DNA of 7,379 nt from Clostridia bacterium (GTDB lineage: Bacteria; Bacillota; Clostridia; Christensenellales; Borkfalkiaceae), in assembly GCA_029054485.1 (NCBI GenBank), contig JAIDFD010000221.1, forward strand, positions 1 through 7,379, written 5' to 3'. The translations under genes and the position numbers were made by a program. Positions 1-6,567 of this stretch are shown in pieces. Each line of letters begins with the position of its first letter. Within the stretch, counting starts at the first letter, position 1. The notes beneath the pieces were generated by a model. It saw only the letters and a program-made list of their open reading frames with translations, made no database searches and was not told where the DNA came from.

Positions 1-1
1 G

Positions 2-679
2 AACAAAAGCCTTTTGCGGCTTACCAAAACCAAGTTTTACGCAAGGGCTTTGCTTAAATCCTGCGCCAACGGTTCGGCCGAATTTCTGTCAAACGTGTCC
101 GCGGCGGTGATTACAATGCTGTACAATTTTCAGGTTGATAAATTCGAGGGCGATTTAGGCGTAGCCGCCTACGGCGCGATTGCTTACGTCACAATGATTT
201 TCTACTCGCTGTTTATGGGCTATACGGTTGGTAGTGCGCCGCTTATCGCCTATAATTTCGGCTCGAAGAATAAAGTCGAGCTTAAAAACCTGTTCAACAA
301 AAGTCTTATAATTATAACCGTAACTGGCTTGTTGATGACCGCGCTGTCGCAGGCGCTGGGCTATCCGTTCGTCAAAATGTTCGGGTATAGCGATGATCTT
401 TTCAAAATCACACTCAGGGGTTTCAGAATTTACAGCTGTGTGTTTATAATAGTCGGGTTCAATATGTTCGGCTCGTCGCTGTTTACCGCGCTGAACAACG
501 GACTGATTTCGGCGGTCATATCATCTATGAGAATAGCCTTTTGTATCACTGCCGTGCTTGTGTTTCCGCTCGCGTGGGGAATAGACGGGGTGTGGGCGGC
601 AAGTAACTTTGCCGAGCTTTTCGCGATTGCAACCACGGTGCTGTTTGTATTGTTGTACAGAAAAAAATACGGCTACTAA
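2..679 (+). CDS. MATE family efflux transporter, C-terminal half (5' truncated by window)
   Basis: The reading frame is open from the first bases of the window, so the start lies upstream. The TTG at 14 is only the first possible start in view and has no ribosome binding site. About 225 residues are visible, roughly half of a usual 440-460 residue MATE protein. The sequence is strongly hydrophobic, with about six membrane segments, matching the second six-helix bundle of the family. The family-typical motif GSAPLIAYNFGSKN (codons near 220-270) resembles the G-x-x-P-I-I-x-Y-N-x-G-A signature at the start of the C-terminal half. The protein ends in a short basic tail, RKKYGY, after the last helix. 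Known MATE proteins export cationic drugs or metabolites across the cytoplasmic membrane in exchange for Na+ or H+. The substrate cannot be read from this fragment. Family assignment is fairly sure. Confidence 0.88.
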   Translation, partial: NKSLLRLTKTKFYARALLKSCANGSAEFLSNVSAAVITMLYNFQVDKFEGDLGVAAYGAIAYVTMIFYSLFMGYTVGSAPLIAYNFGSKNKVELKNLFNKSLIIITVTGLLMTALSQALGYPFVKMFGYSDDLFKITLRGFRIYSCVFIIVGFNMFGSSLFTALNNGLISAVISSMRIAFCITAVLVFPLAWGIDGVWAASNFAELFAIATTVLFVLLYRKKYGY

Positions 680-753
680 TAAACGTTCCGTTTAATCGCG
701 TATCTTTATTGCTTGCGCGTTTGATTTACTTACCGCAGGTCAAACTGAAAAAG

Positions 754-781
754 CCGCCCCGCGCCATTCGGCGCGGGGCGG
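754..781. terminator. Bidirectional intrinsic terminator between convergent genes
   Basis: A perfect 12-bp GC-rich stem (CCGCCCCGCGCC / GGCGCGGGGCGG) closes a 4-base ATTC loop. On the plus strand it is followed by TTAATTTTA. On the minus strand it is followed by CTTTTT. It sits 74 bases after the MATE stop and 6 bases after the ATPase stop, so it can end both convergent transcripts. The better T-tract faces the ABC operon. Confidence 0.93.
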
Positions 782-787
782 TTAATT

Positions 788-1690
788 TTATAGTACCTTA
801 GATAAAAATTCTTTCAGTCTCTCGTTTTTGGGATTTGTAAAAATCTCTTCCGGCGTGCCCTGTTCCATAACATGTCCGCCGTCCATAAACATTACTCTTG
901 TTGCAACTTCCTTTGCAAAGTTCATTTCGTGGGTGACGATAACCATAGTCATTCCCTCGTTTGCCAGCTCTTTTATAAGCTGTAAAACCTCGCCGACCAT
1001 TTCAGGGTCGAGTGCGGAAGTGGGCTCGTCGAATAGAATGACTTTCGGGTTCATTGCAAGGGCGCGGACGATTGCAATTCTCTGACGCTGTCCGCCCGAA
1101 AGGGTGGAGGGATAGACGTTTGCTTTGTCCTCTAATCCTATTCGCTTTAAAAGCCGCATTGCGTTGGCGGCGGCATCCTCTTTGATTTTTTTAGCGCTCG
1201 TCTGTAAGGGGGGTACGGTTATCTTTTTGTCCTTGCCCTTAAAGAGATTGCAAAATTTAAGCCAAAGGTTTTTAAACTGCGCCCGCCTTAAATCCTGCAT
1301 TGCAACGTGAACGGGGGCTAGAGTTATGTTTTTCAGCACGTTCATATTGTTGAACAGATTGAAGTGCTGGAACACCATGCCCATACGGCGGCGCTGTACG
1401 TTTATATCCACGCGCAAATCACAGAGGTTGTTGCCCTCAAAAAAAACGTAGCCGTCCGTGGGGTCTTCCAATACGTTTAAACAGCGCAAAAATGTGCTTT
1501 TGCCGCTTCCCGAGGGACCTATTACGGCGACCTTTTCGCCCGCGTAAATCTTTTCGCTTATGTTGTCAAGCACTTTCAAATCATCGAATTTTTTAGTGAG
1601 GTGCTGGACTTCTATCATTGCGGTTTCATCGCACGGCTCAACGGGGGTTACCTGAGTTTTGATAAACTTCTGCTTTTTATCTCTTTTCAC
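788..1690 (-). CDS. Polar amino acid ABC transporter, ATP-binding protein (GlnQ-like)
   Basis: This is the ATPase of the importer; it hydrolyses ATP on the cytoplasmic face to drive transport by the permease encoded just upstream. All nucleotide-binding motifs are intact: Walker [10 protein letters not shown] (58-66), Q-loop Q108 in VFQHFNLF, signature LSGGQ (197-201), Walker B VILFDEP (217-223), D-loop SALD (225-228) and switch histidine H254. The family is identified by the GlnQ/HisP-like sequence [17 protein letters not shown]. At 300 residues it is longer than the usual 240-255. About 24 extra residues precede the domain start at MIEVQHL, and a lysine-rich insertion of about 35-40 residues (roughly 131-170) sits in the helical subdomain before the signature. 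The start is GTG at 1690, chosen because AAAGGAGG lies 10 bases upstream; an internal ATG at 1618 has no such site. The gene overlaps the permease gene by 14 bases, suggesting translational coupling. Confidence 0.93.
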   Translation of the reverse strand: MKRDKKQKFIKTQVTPVEPCDETAMIEVQHLTKKFDDLKVLDNISEKIYAGEKVAVIGPSGSGKSTFLRCLNVLEDPTDGYVFFEGNNLCDLRVDINVQRRRMGMVFQHFNLFNNMNVLKNITLAPVHVAMQDLRRAQFKNLWLKFCNLFKGKDKKITVPPLQTSAKKIKEDAAANAMRLLKRIGLEDKANVYPSTLSGGQRQRIAIVRALAMNPKVILFDEPTSALDPEMVGEVLQLIKELANEGMTMVIVTHEMNFAKEVATRVMFMDGGHVMEQGTPEEIFTNPKNERLKEFLSKVL

Positions 1691-2387
1691 TCTTTCTTAA
1701 CCTCCTTTCGATAAGTTTTATGACCAGTGTCAAAAGATAGACTATCGCAAGATAGCAAAGCGCGACTACAAGCATGGGTACGAGGTAGCTTGCAAGCCTT
1801 TCGCCCGAACCGATAATTTTTGCAACCGCGGTCAAATCTATCATACCTATCATAGATACGATTGAAGTTTCTTTGATAAGCGCGATAAGCTCATTGCCGA
1901 TAGCGGGAATAACGTTTTTCATTCCCTGCGGAATGACTATTCTCATCATAGTGAAACCGCTTGAAATTCCCAGTGCGCGGCTTGCCTCGGTCTGCCCTCT
2001 GTCAACCGAGAGAATACCCGCGCGGATATTTTCTGAAACGTACGCGCCGCTGTTTATGCCGAACGCGATAATGGCGGTTATTTCCATTGGAAAGCCGCGA
2101 ATGGCAAATATGACGAAAGCCATAATAAAAAGTTGCAGAGCCATAGGCGTTCCGCGTATTATCGTAACGTAAACGTTGCAGATAAATTTGGGCGCAATTA
2201 GCCATTTGTTTTTCGGCTGTATCTTAACTACCGCGACCAATGTTCCGAGGACAAGCCCCAAAACGCCCGCGCCGACTGAAATTATCAGCGTGGACAAAAG
2301 CCCCTGACCTATCATTTTCAGATAGACCGTGCTTGTGAATATTTCCGCTAAGTTTTCAAAAAAACCTGCCGATACCGAGTAAATCAT
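1677..2387 (-). CDS. Polar amino acid ABC transporter, permease (HisM/GlnP type)
   Basis: This is the membrane channel subunit, 236 residues, and most likely works as a homodimer because only one permease gene is present. The family is shown by the N-terminal membrane segment [20 protein letters not shown] (30-49), the [12 protein letters not shown] sequence (75-86) and the EAA loop, E134 A-x-x-x-G140 to P153, which docks on the ATPase. The sequence [20 protein letters not shown] just before the loop is typical of the histidine/glutamine (PAAT) group. About five membrane helices are visible. The start is the ATG at 2387, which has GGAG five bases upstream. The longer frame to a TTG at 2420 would begin inside an intergenic hairpin and adds non-family residues. 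It lies between the binding protein and ATPase genes, and its last 14 bases overlap the ATPase start. Confidence 0.93.
   Translation of the reverse strand: MIYSVSAGFFENLAEIFTSTVYLKMIGQGLLSTLIISVGAGVLGLVLGTLVAVVKIQPKNKWLIAPKFICNVYVTIIRGTPMALQLFIMAFVIFAIRGFPMEITAIIAFGINSGAYVSENIRAGILSVDRGQTEASRALGISSGFTMMRIVIPQGMKNVIPAIGNELIALIKETSIVSMIGMIDLTAVAKIIGSGERLASYLVPMLVVALCYLAIVYLLTLVIKLIERRLRKSEKR
1701..1708 (-). promoter_or_regulatory. Ribosome binding site of the ATPase gene
   Basis: AAAGGAGG on the minus strand, ending 10 bases before the GTG at 1690. It lies inside the last codons of the permease gene. It decides the N-terminus of the ATPase, supporting the GTG start with its 24-residue extension over the internal ATG at 1618. 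Confidence 0.8.
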
Positions 2388-2392
2388 ATTTT

Positions 2393-2396
2393 CTCC
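2393..2396 (-). promoter_or_regulatory. Ribosome binding site of the permease gene
   Basis: GGAG on the minus strand, five bases (AAAAT) before the ATG at 2387. It favours this start over the in-frame TTG at 2420. Confidence 0.7.
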
Positions 2397-2409
2397 GAAA
2401 ATTACGAAA

Positions 2410-2432
2410 GGGAACCGCAAAAAGCGGTTCCC
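2410..2432 (-). terminator. Intercistronic hairpin between binding protein and permease genes (probable attenuator)
   Basis: A perfect 9-bp stem (GGGAACCGC / GCGGTTCCC) closes a loop of five A (T on the minus strand). On the minus strand it is followed by TTTCGTAATTTT, a weak, interrupted T-tract. It lies 19 bases after the binding protein stop and ends 13 bases before the permease ribosome binding site. In many ABC importer operons a hairpin at this place causes partial termination or protects the upstream mRNA from 3' exonucleases, giving an excess of binding protein. The imperfect T-tract fits partial read-through. The hairpin is seen; its role is inferred. Confidence 0.65.
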
Positions 2433-2451
2433 GCCCGTTTAGTTTTGATTA

Positions 2452-3306
2452 TTATTCTCCGCTGTCAAGACCGAGGTGCTTTGCAACGAGGGCGTTTATT
2501 CCCTCTTCGCCGAGCTCGGCTAAAACTTCGTTAATAGCGTTCAAAAGCGCCTTGTTTCCCTTGGTAACGCAGATAGCGTACTGTTCTTCAGTGGGGAAGT
2601 CCGCAGTAGCTTCTTCGTCGGCGGAAGCGGGGTAATAGAGCGCGTAGCAGACATAACCGTTGTTTTTTGAAACGATGTATTCTGCAGGGAGCTTGTCTAC
2701 CACGACTGCGTCCGTCTGGTTTGCGCCCATTGCGTCAACTGCAAGCTGTGCGCTGTCGTACGATATGCAGACGGTGCCCGTTCCTTCAAGCTGACCGGTG
2801 TAGTCGTCCTCGCCCTCTATTTCAAGATTAACGTAAATATCGCCCGTTGTATCGCGCTGTACGCCGACTTTTTTGTTTGCAAGCTCGCTCCAAAGAACAT
2901 ACGTTACGTCGCCGTCTTCATATGTTGTAACTTCTTTGCTTGCAGGGAAAATCGCATACTGAACGGAAGTGAAGTAGGGGTTAGAAAAATCAACCTTTTC
3001 CTTACGTGCGTCTGTAATGGTGATGCCTGCCGCGCCGCAGTCGTACAATTTGCCCGAAGCTACATTGTCGATAATAACGTCAAAGTCGGTGTGGGTGAAT
3101 ACAACCTGCTTGCCCATCTTTTCGCCGACCAAATTCATAATGTCTACGTCAACGCCCTTGATTTCGAGATTGTCGTCAAAGTATTCAAACGGAGCAAACT
3201 GTGCGTTTGTGTTGACGTAAATCTTATTGTCGCTGCACGCTGTCAGTGAAAGTGCGCTTGCTGTGCAGATTGCCGCCGCCGCTAAACCTACAAAAACTTT
3301 TTTCAT
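2452..3306 (-). CDS. Amino acid ABC transporter, solute-binding lipoprotein (family 3)
   Basis: This is the extracellular receptor that captures the substrate and delivers it to the permease. It has 284 residues. Residues 1-24 are a lipoprotein signal peptide: MKK, a hydrophobic Ala-rich core, then the lipobox LTAC with Cys24 as the lipidated residue. The mature part shows the family 3 bacterial extracellular solute-binding fold: AQFAPFEYFDDNLEIKGVDVDIM (35-57), the GITITDARKEKVDFSNPYF strand (94-112), with R101 at the position that usually binds the ligand carboxylate, and VVVDKLPAEYIV (201-212) in the hinge region. The usual Q-x-G-T-T-G loop reads QRDTTG (150-155), with Asp for the first Gly. 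The start is the ATG at 3306 with AAGAGGT seven bases upstream; the ATG at 3339 would put 11 polar residues ahead of the signal peptide. It is the first gene of the operon. The substrate is probably a polar amino acid or cystine; I cannot say which. Confidence 0.93.
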   Translation of the reverse strand: MKKVFVGLAAAAICTASALSLTACSDNKIYVNTNAQFAPFEYFDDNLEIKGVDVDIMNLVGEKMGKQVVFTHTDFDVIIDNVASGKLYDCGAAGITITDARKEKVDFSNPYFTSVQYAIFPASKEVTTYEDGDVTYVLWSELANKKVGVQRDTTGDIYVNLEIEGEDDYTGQLEGTGTVCISYDSAQLAVDAMGANQTDAVVVDKLPAEYIVSKNNGYVCYALYYPASADEEATADFPTEEQYAICVTKGNKALLNAINEVLAELGEEGINALVAKHLGLDSGE

Positions 3307-3313
3307 TTTATTT

Positions 3314-3320
3314 ACCTCTT
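3314..3320 (-). promoter_or_regulatory. Ribosome binding site of the binding protein gene
   Basis: AAGAGGT on the minus strand, seven bases before the ATG at 3306. It decides for the start that places the basic MKK directly before the hydrophobic signal core, rather than the in-frame ATG at 3339. Confidence 0.75.
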
Positions 3321-3404
3321 TTTTTAACAATGAAATCATATTACCACCGACTTTTTAAAATAGCAAGTAAATTTATATTAATTCAAAAAAATGTATATTT
3401 AAAC

Positions 3405-3434
3405 ATTTTAGTGTTAAATAGTATCATTAATCAA
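3405..3434 (-). promoter_or_regulatory. Candidate promoter of the ABC importer operon
   Basis: On the minus strand, TTGATT (3434-3429) and TAAAAT (3410-3405) are separated by 18 bases. They match the sigma-A consensus at 4/6 and 5/6 positions. Transcription would begin near 3398, giving a leader of about 90 AT-rich bases in which I see no riboswitch-like structure. A weaker alternative, TTGAAT (3386-3381) with TATTTT (3362-3357) and an 18-base spacer, lies downstream. The region is so AT-rich that chance matches are likely. Confidence 0.4.
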
Positions 3435-3448
3435 TGAATAAAAAAAGT

Positions 3449-3476
3449 TGGACAATTTATTGCGGTATGATATAAT
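3449..3476 (+). promoter_or_regulatory. Extended -10 promoter of the DUF4874/DUF4832 gene
   Basis: TGGACA (3449-3454, 5/6 to TTGACA) is followed 16 bases later by a perfect TATAAT (3471-3476), preceded by TG at 3468-3469 (extended -10, TGATATAAT). The expected transcription start is near 3483, only about three bases before the ATG at 3486. This implies a leaderless or nearly leaderless mRNA. Confidence 0.75.
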
Positions 3477-3485
3477 AAAATCGTT

Positions 3486-4928
3486 ATGAGCGATAAAAAA
3501 GTTTTGGGTTTTATGGCGATAATAATCGCCGCGATAGTTGCGTTGCTCTGCGCGGTTTTAATTCCTATGAACTGCGCTTCATTGGCGCCTGACAACGGTA
3601 GCTCCGATGGCGGCACCGGCGGCGGTACGGGTAGCGGCAGTACTCCGCCTGCGGAAAATGTGCGTAATGAAAGCACTGCGCAGATAAACAATCCGGACCA
3701 GGGCTTTTACCACCCCATTCTTGTCAGAGTCAAAGAGGACGGAATAAGCTATGCGCAATACGTTGTAACCGACAGCACACAGCTTTACCACCTGCGCATA
3801 GATATAAGCGCGTTTTCGGCGGCTGTGAACGGCTCTGCGGATAAAGAGCTTACCGCGTCCGCGCTAGAAGGGATAGAGGGGGTTTTGCAGTATCTGCGCT
3901 CGCGCGGCAAAAACGCGGTCGTGCGTTTTGCCTACGATCCGAACTACGGCGGCGCGTCCAACAAAGAACCCTCTATGAAAATGATGCTCCGCCATATCGG
4001 GCAGGTTTGTCCCATACTGAATAAATATCCCGCAACGATAACGGCGGTGGAAGTGGGGCTTTTGGGGCCTTGGGGCGAGATGCATTCAAGCGCGGTTGCT
4101 ACCCTTGAAAACAAAGTCGCGCTGACGAGCAAATACCTCGACAACACGGACGATCTTGCGATTTTGGTGAGAACGCCAAATATTATTTACAGCTATCTGG
4201 GAATTACCGTAAACGACATAGACGGTTACGTCGTTCCCGAAAGCTCGCCTGCGTACAGACTGGGCATGTACAACGATGGCTATTTAGGCTCTAACACCGA
4301 TTTGGGAACTTACACCGACAGGGAGCGCGAAATAGACTTTATGTCCGTGCAGAACGAACGTCTGCCCTACGGCGGCGAAGTGGTTACGCCCGACAGCAGT
4401 CTGCACGATATAGACAAGTGTCTGCCCGAAATGTTTGAAATGGGTTTAAGCTATCTCAACGTGGAGTGGAACAACCTCGTTATCGATAAATGGAAAGCAA
4501 GCTACTACACATCGGCGTGCGGTGACGACGGCCTTTACTACGGAAGTACGGCGTTCGACTATATCCAAAACCATATGGGTTACAGACTTGTATTAACCGA
4601 CGGCACACTAAGCTATTCAAACGGTGAAATAAGCGTAAGTCTGAAAATAGACAACGTGGGCTTCGGCAATCTAACAAAATCTAAATTAGTAAAACTCATC
4701 TTCGAGGACGAAGAGGGTGGCGTAACCGAGGCGGACGCGGGAGTTTACTTCGGCGGAAATGTCGAAATTAAATCGGCTTGCGTTCTTTCGGGAGAGTACA
4801 AAGTATATCTCTGTCTTTACGGCGAGGAATACGCGGGTAAGCCCAACTACGCCGTTCAGCTTGCCAACAATGATATTTGGAATGATGATTACAAGGCAAA
4901 TTTTATCGGCAGTATAAAAATAAATTAG
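3486..4928 (+). CDS. Membrane-anchored DUF4874/DUF4832 domain protein
   Basis: A 480-residue surface protein of unknown function. Residues 1-32 are MSDKK followed by one hydrophobic segment (about 7-27), an uncleaved anchor or signal. Cys30 follows PMN, which is not a lipobox. Residues 36-56 are a Gly/Ser/Thr linker. The DUF4874-like part begins at NPDQGFYHP (69-77) and includes RFAYD (147-151) and GLLGPWGEMHSS (191-202). The DUF4832-like part shows GMYNDGYLGSNTDLGTY (260-276), YGGE (295-298) and YLNVEW (323-328). The C-terminus from about 366 (YRLVLTDGTLSYSNGEISVSL) looks like a beta-sandwich. From memory, this pair of domains resembles a glycoside-hydrolase-like barrel, so a role on extracellular glycans is possible but not shown. 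There is no ribosome binding site at the ATG and the promoter is almost adjacent. Met10 is an alternative start, also without a site. The gene is divergent from the importer, and I see no intrinsic terminator after it. Confidence 0.82.
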   Translation: MSDKKVLGFMAIIIAAIVALLCAVLIPMNCASLAPDNGSSDGGTGGGTGSGSTPPAENVRNESTAQINNPDQGFYHPILVRVKEDGISYAQYVVTDSTQLYHLRIDISAFSAAVNGSADKELTASALEGIEGVLQYLRSRGKNAVVRFAYDPNYGGASNKEPSMKMMLRHIGQVCPILNKYPATITAVEVGLLGPWGEMHSSAVATLENKVALTSKYLDNTDDLAILVRTPNIIYSYLGITVNDIDGYVVPESSPAYRLGMYNDGYLGSNTDLGTYTDREREIDFMSVQNERLPYGGEVVTPDSSLHDIDKCLPEMFEMGLSYLNVEWNNLVIDKWKASYYTSACGDDGLYYGSTAFDYIQNHMGYRLVLTDGTLSYSNGEISVSLKIDNVGFGNLTKSKLVKLIFEDEEGGVTEADAGVYFGGNVEIKSACVLSGEYKVYLCLYGEEYAGKPNYAVQLANNDIWNDDYKANFIGSIKIN

Positions 4929-4937
4929 TTATTGCTA

Positions 4938-4966
4938 TTGCACTGTATCGATTTTTGTGATATAAT
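4938..4966 (+). promoter_or_regulatory. Extended -10 promoter of the DUF1538/PII operon
   Basis: TATAAT at 4961-4966 is preceded by TG at 4958-4959 (TGATATAAT, the same nine bases as in the promoter at 3468-3476). A poor -35, TTGCAC (4938-4943, 3/6), lies 17 bases upstream. An extended -10 can make up for a weak -35. The expected start is near 4973, inside the left arm of the following palindrome. The promoter starts only 10 bases after the preceding stop codon. Confidence 0.7.
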
Positions 4967-4967
4967 G

Positions 4968-4996
4968 TACTACAAGGCGCGTTGCGCCTTGTAGTA
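4968..4996 (+). promoter_or_regulatory. 13-bp palindrome at the transcription start of the DUF1538 operon
   Basis: Perfect inverted repeat TACTACAAGGCGC / GCGCCTTGTAGTA around a three-base GTT centre. It lies one base after the -10 hexamer. If transcription starts near 4973, the mRNA would begin with a stem of about 8-9 bp (roughly 4973-4980 paired with 4984-4991) directly at its 5' end. It could be a 5' stabilising stem-loop or a repressor operator overlapping the start site. It could also stop read-through from the DUF4832 gene, but it lacks a T-tract on either strand, so it is a poor intrinsic terminator. Confidence 0.6.
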
Positions 4997-5019
4997 AGAA
5001 AAACCTCGGCGGTGGATAA

Positions 5020-6567
5020 ATGGGAAAGGCGTTATTTCATAAATTAAAAGAATCGTTGCTGTCGGTTTTGCCGGTGGCGGCGATTGTTCTTATAATTTCG
5101 TTTACGCCGCTCGTTGACCTCTCGGTTAAAGAAACGGTCTCTTTCGCCGTGTGCGCGGTATTGCTTATTATAGGTATAGGACTTTTCAACCTCGGTGCGG
5201 ACCTTGCAATGACGCCTATGGGCGGACACGTTGGCTCCGGTCTTACCAAGTCCAAAAAGGTCAAAATACTTGTCGCCATCTGCTTTGTGATGGGACTTTT
5301 AATAACGGTAGCCGAACCCGACCTTTCCGTGCTTGCAAGTCAGGTTAAGGACATAATGCCCTTCGGCGGAGACGCAGGCAAGTGGCTTCTGATAATCACG
5401 GTCGGCATAGGCGTGGGAGTCTTTCTTGTACTGGCGGTTTTAAAAATCGTATTCCGCAAGGACTTGTCAACGCTCATAATGTTTTTCTATATGATGCTGT
5501 TTGCCGTCTGCGCCGTTCTTATCGATAACGGAAAATCGGGACTTCTGCCGCTTTCATTCGACTCCGGCGGAGTTACGACCGGACCCATAACCGTTCCGTT
5601 TATAATGGCGCTCGGCGTGGGAATTGCGCTCACGATAGGCGGCAGAAAGTCGAACGAAAACAGCTTCGGTTTAATCGCGCTCTGCTCGGTAGGTCCCATT
5701 ATCGCGGTTATGGCGCTTTCGCTCACGACCAACGGCAATCTCGATGTATACGACACGTCTATTTACGATATAGATAATTTCCTCGGCGTACACCTCGGTA
5801 TGCTCGTTCTTGAAAGGATAAAGGACGTAGGAATAGCCTTGGGTCTTATCGTTGTATTTTTCCTCATTTTGCAGTTCACTGTCTTAAAACTGCCCAAACA
5901 AAAATTAATTCAGATTGCAATAGGAATTGTTTACACCTTTGTGGGGCTTGTCATTTTCCTCGTTGCCGTAGAAGTGGGCTTTATGCCCGTAGGCTTTAAA
6001 ATAGGCAGTCAGCTTGCGGAGTACAACCAGACCGTGCTTGTCGTGTTCGGTTTTATACTCGGTCTTGTCGTAGTGCTTGCCGAGCCCGCAGTTCACGTTT
6101 TAAACAAGCAGGTTGAGGAAATTACCGGCGGCGGCGTTAAAAAGATTGAAATGTTAATCGCGCTTTCGGCGGCGGTCGGAATTTCTATCTGTCTTTCGCT
6201 TGTCAGAATGATTTTTAAGTTCTCGCTTTTGTACTATCTTATACCGGGATATTTAATTTCGCTTGGGCTGTCGTTCTTCGTTCCTAAAATTTATACGGCG
6301 ATAGCGTTCGACTCCGGCGGCGTTGCAAGCGGACCGCTCACGTCGAGTTTTATCCTGCCCCTTGTCATAGGCGCATGCGGAAGCGCGCTTGGCAACGACA
6401 GTATTTATGATTTTGCTTTCGGCGTGGTTGCAATGGTTGCAATGACCCCTTTGATTACAATTCAGGCGCTGGGCTTCAAGGCTGTAATGTCCTCAAAGGT
6501 CCGCCAGAGAATTATTATGCGCCGCATACTCTCCGCGGACGACGAGCAGATTATTAATTTTAAGTAG
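5020..6567 (+). CDS. DUF1538 family membrane protein, two-repeat form (putative cation transporter)
   Basis: A 515-residue polytopic membrane protein with about 12-14 hydrophobic segments. It consists of two homologous halves. GLFNLGADLAMTPMGGHVGS (54-73) matches VIFLVAVEVGFMPVGFKIGS (311-330). TVAEPDLSVLASQV (96-109) matches VLAEPAVHVLNKQV (352-365). FDSGGVTTGP (180-189) matches FDSGGVASGP (430-439). The offset is constant at about 256 residues before it shortens to 250. These motifs are the DUF1538 signature. From memory, a paired single-repeat DUF1538 system (UmpAB) from Halomonas was reported as a Na+(Li+,K+)/H+ antiporter; here the two halves are fused. Membrane-embedded acidic positions conserved in both halves are D61/E318, E99/E355 and D181/D431; D101 becomes Ala in the second half. 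The start is ATG 5020 with GGTGG four bases upstream, a modest site. Its stop overlaps the ribosome binding site of the next gene. The ion carried is unknown. Confidence 0.87.
   Translation: MGKALFHKLKESLLSVLPVAAIVLIISFTPLVDLSVKETVSFAVCAVLLIIGIGLFNLGADLAMTPMGGHVGSGLTKSKKVKILVAICFVMGLLITVAEPDLSVLASQVKDIMPFGGDAGKWLLIITVGIGVGVFLVLAVLKIVFRKDLSTLIMFFYMMLFAVCAVLIDNGKSGLLPLSFDSGGVTTGPITVPFIMALGVGIALTIGGRKSNENSFGLIALCSVGPIIAVMALSLTTNGNLDVYDTSIYDIDNFLGVHLGMLVLERIKDVGIALGLIVVFFLILQFTVLKLPKQKLIQIAIGIVYTFVGLVIFLVAVEVGFMPVGFKIGSQLAEYNQTVLVVFGFILGLVVVLAEPAVHVLNKQVEEITGGGVKKIEMLIALSAAVGISICLSLVRMIFKFSLLYYLIPGYLISLGLSFFVPKIYTAIAFDSGGVASGPLTSSFILPLVIGACGSALGNDSIYDFAFGVVAMVAMTPLITIQALGFKAVMSSKVRQRIIMRRILSADDEQIINFK

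Noticed and set aside
1873..2172. Plus-strand open frame of 99 codons inside the permease gene
   Set aside because: It is a shadow of the permease coding strand, whose family motifs are unambiguous.
2388..2420. Permease start at the TTG of 2420
   Set aside because: It begins inside a hairpin loop, adds 11 residues not seen in the family, and has no ribosome binding site; ATG 2387 has one.
3307..3339. Binding protein start at ATG 3339
   Set aside because: It would bury the lipoprotein signal behind a polar 11-residue leader; ATG 3306 has a proper ribosome binding site and signal layout.
3307..3485. Riboswitch or T-box in the leader of the importer operon
   Set aside because: The leader is short and AT-rich, with no conserved motif or stem series that I could recognise.
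3561..3578. Cys30 of the DUF4832 protein as a lipoprotein cysteine
   Set aside because: The residues before it (I-P-M-N) do not fit the lipobox L-[AST]-[GA]-C.
3600..3640. GC-rich near-repeats of GGCGGTACCGG type
   Set aside because: They encode the Gly/Ser/Thr linker of the DUF4832 protein; low-complexity coding explains them.
3431..3691. Minus-strand open frame of 86 codons with Pro-rich segment
   Set aside because: It is the antisense of the anchor and Gly-rich linker of the real gene, and has no ribosome binding site or family match.
4968..4996. Palindrome read as an intrinsic terminator of the DUF4832 gene
   Set aside because: No T-tract follows on either strand (AGAAAAACC on plus, CATTATATC on minus), and it lies downstream of a strong promoter for the next gene.
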